Assembly: GCF_000730645.1 (NCBI RefSeq)
Contig: NZ_BBIU01000028.1
Location: forward strand, 1 to 64,000
DNA: 64,000 nt
From: Pseudomonas parafulva NBRC 16636 = DSM 17004
GTDB taxonomy: Bacteria > Pseudomonadota > Gammaproteobacteria > Pseudomonadales > Pseudomonadaceae
Direction of reading: 5' to 3'
The translations under genes and the position numbers were made by a program. Shown here one piece after another: positions 9,057-16,402 of this stretch (position 1 is the first letter of the stretch; every line of letters starts with the position of its first letter). The notes beneath the pieces are model-generated. The model was not told the origin of the DNA, did no database searches, and saw nothing but the letters and a program-made list of their open reading frames with translations.

Positions 9057-9233
9057 ATGGCAACCGTAAAAGTAACGCTGATCAAGAGCACCGCCGGCCG
9101 CCTGCCTAACCACATCCTGTGTGTTAAAGGCCTGGGCCTGCGTCGCATCGGTCACACTGTAGAAGTCCAAGATACTCCCGAGAACCGCGGGATGATCAAC
9201 AAGGCTTACTACATGCTGAAGGTCGAGGGCTAA
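9057..9233 (+). CDS. rpmD: 50S ribosomal protein L30
   Basis: L30 is a small 23S rRNA-binding protein. Direct translation from the ATG at 9057 gives 58 aa beginning MATVKVTLIKSTAGRLPNH and ending KAYYMLKVEG, a full-length family member. It sits 2 bases after rpsE and 3 bases before rplO. Confidence 0.96.
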   Translation: MATVKVTLIKSTAGRLPNHILCVKGLGLRRIGHTVEVQDTPENRGMINKAYYMLKVEG

Positions 9234-9236
9234 TCG

Positions 9237-9671
9237 ATGAAACTCAATGATCTGAGTCCAGCGCCGGGTTCCCGTCGCGAGAAGCATCGTCCGGGTCGTG
9301 GTATCGGTAGCGGTTTGGGCAAGACTGGTGGCCGTGGTCACAAAGGTCAGACCTCCCGTTCCGGTGGCACCATCGCTCCGGGCTTCGAAGGCGGTCAACA
9401 GCCGCTGCACCGTCGTCTGCCGAAGTTCGGCTTCGTTTCCCTGAAAGCCATGGACCGCGCAGAAGTGCGTCTGTCCGAACTGGCCAAGGTGGAAGGCGAC
9501 GTGGTTTCCGTGCAGTCCCTGAAGGATGCCAACGTGATCGGCCAGAACGTTCAGCGTGTGAAAATCATGCTGTCTGGCGAAGTCACTCGCGCAGTTACCA
9601 TCAAGGGCATCGCAGCCACCAAGGGTGCGCGTGCGGCTATCGAAGCAGCTGGCGGCAAGTTCGAGGAATAA
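9237..9671 (+). CDS. rplO: 50S ribosomal protein L15
   Basis: L15 is a late-assembly protein that contacts 23S rRNA and L35. It is 144 aa, as in E. coli, with a Gly/Arg-rich N-terminal extension containing RPGRGIGSGLGKTGGRGHKG. The stop codon is immediately followed by the secY ATG, so translation of the two is probably coupled. Confidence 0.97.
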   Translation: MKLNDLSPAPGSRREKHRPGRGIGSGLGKTGGRGHKGQTSRSGGTIAPGFEGGQQPLHRRLPKFGFVSLKAMDRAEVRLSELAKVEGDVVSVQSLKDANVIGQNVQRVKIMLSGEVTRAVTIKGIAATKGARAAIEAAGGKFEE

Positions 9672-11003
9672 ATGGCTAAGCAAGGTGCTCTCTCTTCGCT
9701 CGGTAAGGGCGGGATGTCGGAACTCTGGGCTCGTCTGCGCTTTCTGTTCATGGCGATCATCGTCTATCGGATAGGTGCGCATATCCCGGTTCCTGGCATC
9801 AATCCAGACCGGCTGGCGGATCTGTTTCGGCAGAATGAGGGGACCATTCTTAGCTTGTTCAACATGTTTTCCGGTGGCGCGCTTGAGCGCATGAGCATCT
9901 TTGCGTTGGGGATCATGCCGTACATTTCGGCATCGATCATCATGCAGCTGATGACCGCGGTCAGCCCGCAACTGGAGCAGTTGAAGAAGGAAGGTGAAGC
10001 TGGCCGTCGCAAGATCAGCCAGTACACCCGCTACGGCACCGTTATCCTGGCGCTGGTACAAGCCATTGGCATGTCCATTGGCCTGGCCAACCAGGGCGTG
10101 GCGTTTTCTGTAGGCCTGGGCTTCCATGTCGTCGCCGTCTCCACGTTTGTGGCGGGCGCGATGTTCATGATGTGGCTGGGCGAACAGATCACCGAGCGCG
10201 GTGTGGGCAACGGTATCTCGATGTTGATCTTCGCAGGTATCGTTGCCGGTCTTCCGAGAGCAATCGGGCAGTCTTTCGAGTCTGCGCGCACAGGCGATAT
10301 CAACATCTTCGCCCTGGTCGCTATCGGTTTGCTGGCAGTAGCGATTATCGGTTTCGTGGTGTTCATTGAGCGTGGTCAGCGGCGCATCGCCGTTCATTAC
10401 GCCAAGCGTCAGCAGGGCCGCAAGGTCTTCGCTGCGCAGACCAGCCACTTGCCGCTGAAAGTGAACATGGCGGGGGTTATCCCAGCCATCTTCGCGAGCA
10501 GCATTCTGCTGTTCCCGGCTTCGCTGGGTGCCTGGTTCGGTCAGTCCGAAGGTATGGGCTGGCTGCAGGACATCTCGCAGTCGATCGCTCCTGGTCAGCC
10601 GTTGAACATTTTGCTGTTTAGTGCAGGGATCATTTTCTTCTGCTTCTTCTACACAGCGCTGATGTTCAACCCGAAAGACGTAGCGGAAAACCTGAAGAAG
10701 TCCGGTGCCTTTATTCCGGGTATCCGTCCTGGTGAGCAGTCGGCGCGCTACATTGATGGCGTTCTGACCCGTTTGACCATGTTCGGTGCTCTTTACATGA
10801 TGGCCGTCTGCCTTCTGCCCCAGTTCCTGGTGGTGGCAGCAAATGTGCCGTTCTACCTTGGCGGGACCTCGTTGCTGATTGTGGTAGTGGTTGTGATGGA
10901 CTTCATGTCCCAAGTACAATCGCACCTCGTTTCGCACCAGTACGAATCCCTGATGAAGAAAGCCAACCTGAAAGGCTACGGTGGCAGCGGTTTGCTGCGC
11001 TGA
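9672..11003 (+). CDS. secY: Protein translocase channel subunit SecY
   Basis: SecY forms the SecYEG inner-membrane channel. The 443-aa product shows about ten membrane segments, starting near residue 21 ([20 protein letters not shown]). The lateral gate and plug region around residues 60-75 ([19 protein letters not shown]) is intact, and so is the cytosolic loop with [18 protein letters not shown] used for SecA and ribosome contact. The ATG directly abuts the rplO stop. It keeps the normal place near the end of the spc genes. Confidence 0.98.
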
Positions 11004-11031
11004 TACGCCCCTAAGGTTCGAGGAGTCGGTA

Positions 11032-11148
11032 ATGAAAGTTCGTGCATCGGTGAAAAAGCTGTGCCGCAACTGCAAGATCATCCGTCGCGAAGGCGTCGTA
11101 CGAGTGATCTGCAGCGCAGAACCGCGTCACAAACAGCGCCAAGGCTGA
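11032..11148 (+). CDS. rpmJ: 50S ribosomal protein L36 (zinc-binding type)
   Basis: Translation from the ATG at 11032 gives 38 aa, [17 protein letters not shown] and so on. Cys11, Cys14, Cys27 and His33 form the zinc site, so this is the C-plus form. Bacteria usually also carry a zinc-free paralog that is derepressed by Zur, but it is not in this window. The gene ends the spc set and a hairpin follows it. Confidence 0.96.
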
Positions 11149-11165
11149 GTGTGACCTGTGCTTCA

Positions 11166-11193
11166 AACCCAGCAGCTAGTGTGCTGCTGGGTT
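11166..11193 (+). terminator. Hairpin between rpmJ and rpsM
   Basis: A perfect 11-bp stem AACCCAGCAGC / GCTGCTGGGTT with a TAGTGT loop is followed by GATTATTCGTTT, a broken T-rich tract. It probably causes partial termination between the spc and alpha gene sets. Confidence 0.65.
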
Positions 11194-11220
11194 GATTATT
11201 CGTTTCTACAGCGATATTAT
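11192..11220 (+). promoter_or_regulatory. Possible promoter of the alpha gene set
   Basis: TTGATT (11192-11197) and TATTAT (11215-11220) lie 17 bases apart, 60 bases before rpsM. The -35 overlaps the end of the hairpin arm, as in the junction before rpsH. Confidence 0.55.
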
Positions 11221-11279
11221 CTCGCGCCCTATTTCTTGGCTTCCGGGGCGTAGGTAGCTGTCAATTGGAGTCCCACTGA

Positions 11280-11636
11280 ATGGCCCGTATTGCAGGCGTT
11301 AACATTCCAGATAACAAGCATGCTGTTATCTCGCTGACCTACATCTATGGTGTTGGTCGCACCACTGCACAGAAAATCTGTGCAGACGCTGGCGTAAACC
11401 CAGCCGCAAAGATCAAGGATCTGAGCGACGAGCAAATCGAAACCCTGCGTGGCGAAGTTGCGAAGTTCACCACCGAAGGTGACCTGCGTCGTGACATCAA
11501 CATGAAGATCAAGCGCTTGATGGACCTGGGTTGCTACCGCGGCCTGCGTCATCGTAAAGGTCTGCCGGTTCGCGGTCAGCGCACCAAGACCAACGCACGC
11601 ACCCGTAAGGGCCCGCGTAAGCCGATCCGCAAGTAA
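11280..11636 (+). CDS. rpsM: 30S ribosomal protein S13
   Basis: S13 lies at the top of the 30S head and touches the P-site tRNA and the 50S subunit. The 118-aa length matches E. coli. The start MARIAGVNIPDNKHAV and the basic C terminus TRKGPRKPIRK are characteristic. It is the first gene of the alpha set (rpsM-rpsK-rpsD-rpoA-rplQ). Confidence 0.97.
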   Translation: MARIAGVNIPDNKHAVISLTYIYGVGRTTAQKICADAGVNPAAKIKDLSDEQIETLRGEVAKFTTEGDLRRDINMKIKRLMDLGCYRGLRHRKGLPVRGQRTKTNARTRKGPRKPIRK

Positions 11637-11654
11637 TCGCCCAGGAATATAGAC

Positions 11655-12044
11655 ATGGCAAAACCTGCTGCTCGTCCTCGTAAGAAAGTCAAAAAGACAG
11701 TGGTTGATGGCATCGCCCACATCCATGCGTCTTTCAACAACACCATCGTGACCATCACCGACCGTCAGGGCAATGCTTTGTCCTGGGCGACCTCCGGTGG
11801 TTCGGGTTTCCGTGGTTCGCGCAAATCCACCCCGTTCGCAGCTCAGATTGCTGCCGAGCGTGCTGGTCAAGCTGCGCTGGAATACGGTCTGAAGAACCTC
11901 GACGTTAACGTCAAGGGTCCAGGTCCAGGTCGTGAGTCCGCCGTTCGTGCATTGAACAGCTGCGGCTACAAGATCGCCAGCATCACCGACGTGACGCCAA
12001 TCCCGCATAACGGGTGCCGTCCGCCGAAGAAGCGTCGCGTGTAA
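11655..12044 (+). CDS. rpsK: 30S ribosomal protein S11
   Basis: S11 is part of the 30S platform near the E site. The 129-aa product contains [21 protein letters not shown] and ends [11 protein letters not shown], both typical. It follows rpsM by 18 bases with an AGGAA ribosome-binding site. Confidence 0.97.
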
Positions 12045-12059
12045 TCAGGAGACAGATAA

Positions 12060-12680
12060 ATGGCACGTTACATTGGTCCAAAATGCAAACTGTCTCGCCG
12101 TGAAGGCACTGACCTTTTCCTGAAGAGCGGCGTTCGCGCTCTGGAATCGAAGTGCAACATCGAAGCAGCCCCAGGTATCCACGGCCAGCGCCGTGGCCGT
12201 CAGTCCGACTACGGTACCCAGCTGCGCGAGAAACAGAAAGTTCGTCGTATCTACGGTGTACTGGAGCGTCAGTTCCGCGGTTACTACCAGGCTGCAGCCT
12301 CGAAAAAAGGCGCAACCGGTGAGAACCTGCTGCAACTGCTCGAGTGCCGCCTGGATAACGTCGTTTACCGTATGGGCTTCGGCTCGACTCGTTCCGAGTC
12401 CCGTCAGCTGGTTTCGCACAAAGCGATCAGCGTCAACGGTAAAACTGTAAACATTCCATCCTACCAAGTTCGTCCGGGTGACGTGGTCGCGGTTCGTGAG
12501 AAGTCGCTGAACCAGCTGCGCATTGTTCAAGCCCTTGAACTGTGCGCCCAGCGTGGCCGCGTTGAGTGGGTTGATGTGGATGCTGCTAAAAAGTCGGGCG
12601 TTTTCAAGAACGTTCCTGCTCGCAGCGACCTGTCTGCCGACATCAACGAAAACCTGATTGTCGAGCTCTACTCCAAGTAA
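12060..12680 (+). CDS. rpsD: 30S ribosomal protein S4
   Basis: S4 nucleates 16S 5'-domain assembly, affects decoding accuracy, and in E. coli represses the alpha operon by binding a leader pseudoknot. The 206-aa product carries the S4 RNA-binding domain around residues 95-155 (LECRLDNVVYRMGFGSTRSE). Unlike some homologs it does not have the N-terminal CxxC zinc motif; a single Cys9 is seen in GPKCKLSRREG. Confidence 0.97.
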   Translation: MARYIGPKCKLSRREGTDLFLKSGVRALESKCNIEAAPGIHGQRRGRQSDYGTQLREKQKVRRIYGVLERQFRGYYQAAASKKGATGENLLQLLECRLDNVVYRMGFGSTRSESRQLVSHKAISVNGKTVNIPSYQVRPGDVVAVREKSLNQLRIVQALELCAQRGRVEWVDVDAAKKSGVFKNVPARSDLSADINENLIVELYSK

Positions 12681-12702
12681 GGGCTAGAAAATAGGTGCAT
12701 CC

Positions 12703-13704
12703 ATGCAGATTTCGGTAAATGAGTTCCTGACTCCCCGCCATATTGATGTGCAGGTAGTCAGTCCGACCCGCGCCAAGATCACGCTCGAGCCTCTCGAGCG
12801 TGGCTTCGGCCATACCCTGGGCAACGCGCTGCGCCGCATCCTGTTGTCCTCCATGCCTGGCTGTGCAGTAGTCGAGGCCGAGATCGATGGCGTACTCCAT
12901 GAGTACTCTGCGATCGAAGGTGTACAGGAAGATGTCATTGAAATCCTGTTGAACCTGAAAGGCCTGGCTCTCAAACTGCACGGTCGTGACGAAGTTACGC
13001 TGACCTTGTCGAAAAAGGGTTCGGGGGTGGTTACCGCTGCCGATATTCAGCTGGATCACGATGTCGAGATCGTCAACCCCGATCACGTAATCGCGAACCT
13101 GGCGTCTAATGGCGCCCTGAACATGAAGCTCACTGTAGCTCGTGGTCGCGGTTACGAGCCGGCCGACTCCCGTCAGACCGACGAAGACGAAAGCCGTAGC
13201 ATTGGCCGTCTGCAGTTGGACGCCTCCTTCAGCCCGGTGCGTCGTATCGCCTATGTGGTCGAGAACGCCCGTGTTGAACAGCGTACCAACCTGGACAAGC
13301 TGGTCATTGATCTGGAAACCAACGGCACCCTGGATCCTGAAGAGGCTATCCGCCGCGCTGCGACCATCCTGCAACAGCAGCTGGCCGCGTTCGTCGACCT
13401 CAAGGGTGACAGCGAGCCTGTCGTAGTCGAGCAGGAAGACGAGATCGATCCGATCCTGCTGCGTCCGGTTGACGACCTGGAACTGACTGTACGTTCGGCC
13501 AACTGCCTGAAGGCGGAGAACATCTACTACATCGGCGACCTGATTCAGCGTACCGAAGTAGAGCTGTTGAAAACTCCTAACCTCGGCAAGAAGTCCCTGA
13601 CCGAAATCAAGGACGTCCTGGCCTCTCGTGGTCTGTCTCTCGGCATGCGCCTCGACAACTGGCCGCCTGCAAGTCTTAAGAAAGACGACAAGGCGACCGC
13701 CTGA
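12703..13704 (+). CDS. rpoA: RNA polymerase subunit alpha
   Basis: RpoA forms the dimer that nucleates RNA polymerase assembly. The 333-aa product has the N-terminal dimerisation domain with LEPLERGFGHTLGNALRRIL around residues 27-46, a linker near residues 235-250, and the C-terminal domain (RSANCLKAENIYYIGDLIQR) that binds UP elements and activators. Its location between rpsD and rplQ is standard. Confidence 0.98.
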   Translation: MQISVNEFLTPRHIDVQVVSPTRAKITLEPLERGFGHTLGNALRRILLSSMPGCAVVEAEIDGVLHEYSAIEGVQEDVIEILLNLKGLALKLHGRDEVTLTLSKKGSGVVTAADIQLDHDVEIVNPDHVIANLASNGALNMKLTVARGRGYEPADSRQTDEDESRSIGRLQLDASFSPVRRIAYVVENARVEQRTNLDKLVIDLETNGTLDPEEAIRRAATILQQQLAAFVDLKGDSEPVVVEQEDEIDPILLRPVDDLELTVRSANCLKAENIYYIGDLIQRTEVELLKTPNLGKKSLTEIKDVLASRGLSLGMRLDNWPPASLKKDDKATA

Positions 13705-13746
13705 TCGTCGTAATCACCGAACGTAGTGTTTGGTAAGGAATGAATC

Positions 13747-14133
13747 ATGCGTCATCGTAAAAGTGGACGTCACCTGAGCCGTACCAGCTCTCACCGCAAG
13801 GCTATGTTCCAGAACATGGCAGTGTCGCTGATCGAGCACGAGCTGATCAAAACCACCCTGCCGAAAGCCAAGGAACTGCGTCGCGTTGCCGAGCCGCTGA
13901 TCACCCTGGCCAAGGAAGACAGCGTTGCTAACCGTCGTCTGGCCTTCGACCGTACCCGTTCGAAGTCCGCTGTTGGCAAACTGTTCAACGATCTGGGCAA
14001 GCGCTACGCCACCCGTCAGGGCGGCTACCTGCGCATCCTGAAGTGCGGTTTCCGCGCTGGCGACAACGCGCCTATGGCGTACGTCGAGCTGGTTGATCGT
14101 CCAGTCGGTGGTGCTGTAGAAGCTGCCGAGTAA
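13747..14133 (+). CDS. rplQ: 50S ribosomal protein L17
   Basis: L17 lies near the tunnel exit. The start MRHRKSGRHLSRTSSHRKAM is invariant in the family, and the product is 128 aa. It is the last gene of the ribosomal cluster and is followed by a strong intrinsic terminator. Confidence 0.97.
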   Translation: MRHRKSGRHLSRTSSHRKAMFQNMAVSLIEHELIKTTLPKAKELRRVAEPLITLAKEDSVANRRLAFDRTRSKSAVGKLFNDLGKRYATRQGGYLRILKCGFRAGDNAPMAYVELVDRPVGGAVEAAE

Positions 14134-14155
14134 GACGTTCTGTCTGCTACAAGAA

Positions 14156-14179
14156 ACCGGGCCTAGTGCCCGGTTTTTT
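14156..14179 (+). terminator. Intrinsic terminator after rplQ
   Basis: Stem ACCGGGC / GCCCGGT with a CTAGT loop is followed by six T residues. It ends the ribosomal cluster. Confidence 0.93.
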
Positions 14180-14205
14180 GTGCTCGCTAAAATTGTCTTT
14201 TTCTA

Positions 14206-14219
14206 TTGATATGAATCAG
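14206..14219 (+). promoter_or_regulatory. ANR/FNR-like box upstream of katA
   Basis: TTGAT-ATGA-ATCAG matches the ANR consensus TTGAT-N4-ATCAA at nine of ten positions. Its centre lies about 51 bases upstream of the start expected from the candidate katA promoter, which is not the usual -41.5, so the site or the promoter assignment may be wrong. Confidence 0.45.
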
Positions 14220-14228
14220 GTAATGAAT

Positions 14229-14257
14229 TTGGTTTAAGGCTGCCGCTCGTCGATACT
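14229..14257 (+). promoter_or_regulatory. Candidate katA promoter
   Basis: TTGGTT (14229-14234) and GATACT (14252-14257) lie 17 bases apart and about 48 bases before the katA ATG. Each is a partial sigma-70 match. I see no clear OxyR motif. Confidence 0.4.
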
Positions 14258-14304
14258 CTCCCTCAAGCCGATCCAACGGCACCGAATGTTGATAAGGAGA
14301 GCCC

Positions 14305-15744
14305 ATGAGCAAGATTCTCACCACCGCAAGCGGCGCACCTGTAGCCGATAACCAGAACTCTAGATCTGCCGGCCCTCGCGGCCCGTTGCTGCTCGACGAC
14401 TTCCACCTCATCGAGAAGCTCGCCCATTTCAACCGTGAAAACATTCCGGAGCGCCGTGTTCACGCCAAGGGCTCGGGTGCTTATGGCACCTTCACGGTTA
14501 CCCGGGACATCACTCAATACACCAGCGCCAAACTGTTCAATCAAGTCGGCAAGCAGACCGAGACGTTCCTGCGTTTCTCCACCGTGGGTGGTGAACGCGG
14601 CTCGGCTGACACCGAGCGCGACCCGCGCGGGTTCGCCGTGAAGTTTTACACCGAAGAAGGCAACTGGGACATTGTTGGCAACAACACTCCGGTGTTCTTC
14701 ATCCGCGACCCGCTGAAATTCCCGGATTTCATCCATACCCAAAAGCGTCACCCGCAGACCAACCTGAAGAATGCCCAGATGATGTGGGACTTCTGGTCGC
14801 ACTCGCCTGAGGCGCTGCACCAGGTCACCATCTTGTTCTCCGACCGGGGTATTCCGGATGGCTACCGGCACATGCATGGTTTTGGCAGCCACACCTACAG
14901 CCTGATCAGTGCACAAGGTGAGCGCACCTGGGTGAAGTGGCACTTCAAGACTCAGCAGGGCATCAAGAACCTCGCACCTGCCGATGCCGCACGCCTGGCA
15001 GGCACTGACCCCGACTATGCTCAGCGCGACCTTTTCGAAGCGATCGACCGCGGTGAGTATCCGCGCTGGACGGTGTGCATCCAGGTGATGAGCGAAGCTG
15101 AGGCAGCCAACCGCGCCGAGAACCCGTTCGACGTCACCAAGACCTGGTCTCAGAAAGACTACCCACTGATCGAAGTGGGTGTGCTGGAACTCAACCGCAA
15201 CCCGCTCAACTACTTTGCTGAAGTTGAACAGGCCGCGTTTGGCCCGAGCAACATGGTGCCGGGCGTCGGCCTGTCGCCCGACCGCATGCTGCAAGGCCGC
15301 GTATTCGCCTACGCCGACGCGCATCGCTACCGGGTAGGCACAAACCACCAGCACCTGCCGGTAAACGCGCCGCGCTGCGCCGTAAACAGCTATCAGCGTG
15401 ATGGTTCCATGGCCACGGGCGGTTATGGCGCTGCACCCAACTACGAGCCCAATAGCTACGCTGACGCCCCCAAGCAGTCGCCAGCCCACGCTGAACCGGC
15501 CTTGGCCCTCAGTGGTGCTGCAGACCGCCACGACCACCGTGTGGACAACGACTATTACAGCCACGCCGGGGCGCTGTTCCGTCTGATGAGCGAAGCCCAA
15601 CGGTCGCTGCTGATCAACAACATTGCCGGCACCATGGCGGGTGTGAGTGAAGATGTCATCCAGCGCCAGTTGCAGTACTTCTTCAAAGCTGACCCGGCGT
15701 ATGGGGAGGGCATTGCCAACGCGTTGGGCGTGAACCTCGCCTAA
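14305..15744 (+). CDS. katA: Monofunctional heme catalase, small-subunit type
   Basis: The enzyme dismutates hydrogen peroxide to water and oxygen. The 479-aa length puts it in the small-subunit clade. The distal-pocket residues His53 (RRVHAKGSGAYG) and Asn126 (GNNTPVFF) and the proximal heme tyrosine Tyr336 (RVFAYADAHRY) are all present. No signal peptide is seen. A good ribosome-binding site (AAGGAG) precedes the ATG. It is followed by a terminator and then a ferritin gene, the same pairing as katA-ftnA (formerly bfrA) in P. aeruginosa, which fits joint protection from peroxide and iron. Confidence 0.96.
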   Translation: MSKILTTASGAPVADNQNSRSAGPRGPLLLDDFHLIEKLAHFNRENIPERRVHAKGSGAYGTFTVTRDITQYTSAKLFNQVGKQTETFLRFSTVGGERGSADTERDPRGFAVKFYTEEGNWDIVGNNTPVFFIRDPLKFPDFIHTQKRHPQTNLKNAQMMWDFWSHSPEALHQVTILFSDRGIPDGYRHMHGFGSHTYSLISAQGERTWVKWHFKTQQGIKNLAPADAARLAGTDPDYAQRDLFEAIDRGEYPRWTVCIQVMSEAEAANRAENPFDVTKTWSQKDYPLIEVGVLELNRNPLNYFAEVEQAAFGPSNMVPGVGLSPDRMLQGRVFAYADAHRYRVGTNHQHLPVNAPRCAVNSYQRDGSMATGGYGAAPNYEPNSYADAPKQSPAHAEPALALSGAADRHDHRVDNDYYSHAGALFRLMSEAQRSLLINNIAGTMAGVSEDVIQRQLQYFFKADPAYGEGIANALGVNLA

Positions 15745-15761
15745 GTCGAAGTGATAAGAAG

Positions 15762-15786
15762 AACCGCCCTCATTTGGGCGGTTTTT
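15762..15786 (+). terminator. Intrinsic terminator after katA
   Basis: Stem AACCGCCC / GGGCGGTT with a TCATTT loop is followed by TTT. It makes the downstream ferritin gene at least partly independent of katA. Confidence 0.88.
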
Positions 15787-15907
15787 CAATGAATATCACT
15801 ACTGTTTGCCCGATTTTTTGCATCGAATTGCGCATTTCCCAGTGACCGTGGCGCAAAGCTGGTTCACACTATGTGCCATAGACGTTTTCATATGGAGAAG
15901 CAGGGCG

Positions 15908-16372
15908 ATGCAAGGCCACCCGGACGTAATCAATTACCTCGTCACGTTGCTGAAGGGCGAACTGGCAGCGCGCGACCAGTACTTCATTCACTCACGGATG
16001 TATGAAGACTGGGGCCTGTCCAAGCTCTATGAACGTATCAACCACGAGATGGAAGAAGAAACCCAGCACGCCGACGCGTTGATGCGCCGCATCCTCATGC
16101 TCGAGGGCACGCCAGACATGCGTGCGGACGATCTGGAAGTGGGTACCACGGTGCCAGAGATGATCGAAGCCGACCTGAAGCTGGAGTACAAGGTGCGCGG
16201 CGCGCTGTGCAAAGGCATCGAACTGTGCGAGCTGCACAAGGACTATGTCAGCCGTGACATTCTGCGAGCCCAGTTGGCCGATACGGAAGAAGATCACACC
16301 TACTGGCTGGAGAAGCAGCAGGGTTTGATCAAAGCCATTGGCCTGCAGAACTACTTGCAGTCGCAGATGTAA
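15908..16372 (+). CDS. ftnA: Ferritin of the bacterioferritin family, without the heme-ligand Met
   Basis: This is an iron-storage 24-mer subunit. I start it at the ATG at 15908 (MQGHPDVINYLVTLLKGEL), which has a GAAGCAGGGCG leader. The frame runs 34 codons further upstream without conservation. The 154-aa product keeps the diiron ferroxidase ligands Glu18, Glu51, His54, Glu93, Glu127 and His130. Position 52, methionine and heme ligand in E. coli Bfr, is threonine (EEETQHAD). In P. aeruginosa the katA-linked protein first called BfrA was renamed FtnA for this reason. It should therefore be a heme-free subunit, or a partner of a separate heme-binding Bfr not in this window. Confidence 0.92.
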   Translation: MQGHPDVINYLVTLLKGELAARDQYFIHSRMYEDWGLSKLYERINHEMEEETQHADALMRRILMLEGTPDMRADDLEVGTTVPEMIEADLKLEYKVRGALCKGIELCELHKDYVSRDILRAQLADTEEDHTYWLEKQQGLIKAIGLQNYLQSQM

Positions 16373-16374
16373 TG

Positions 16375-16400
16375 AAAGGGGCCGCTAAGCGGCCCCTTTT
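16375..16400. terminator. Bidirectional terminator between ferritin gene and uvrA
   Basis: Stem AAAGGGGCCGC / GCGGCCCCTTT with a TAA loop has T residues on the plus side and, read on the minus strand, another short T run. It sits between two convergent stops and can serve both genes. Confidence 0.85.
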
Positions 16401-16402
16401 GC

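Noticed and set aside
8967..11081. Long minus-strand open frame of about 704 codons opposite rplO and secY
   Set aside because: It is antisense to well-defined genes and has no recognisable protein features; GC-rich codon bias keeps the opposite frame open.
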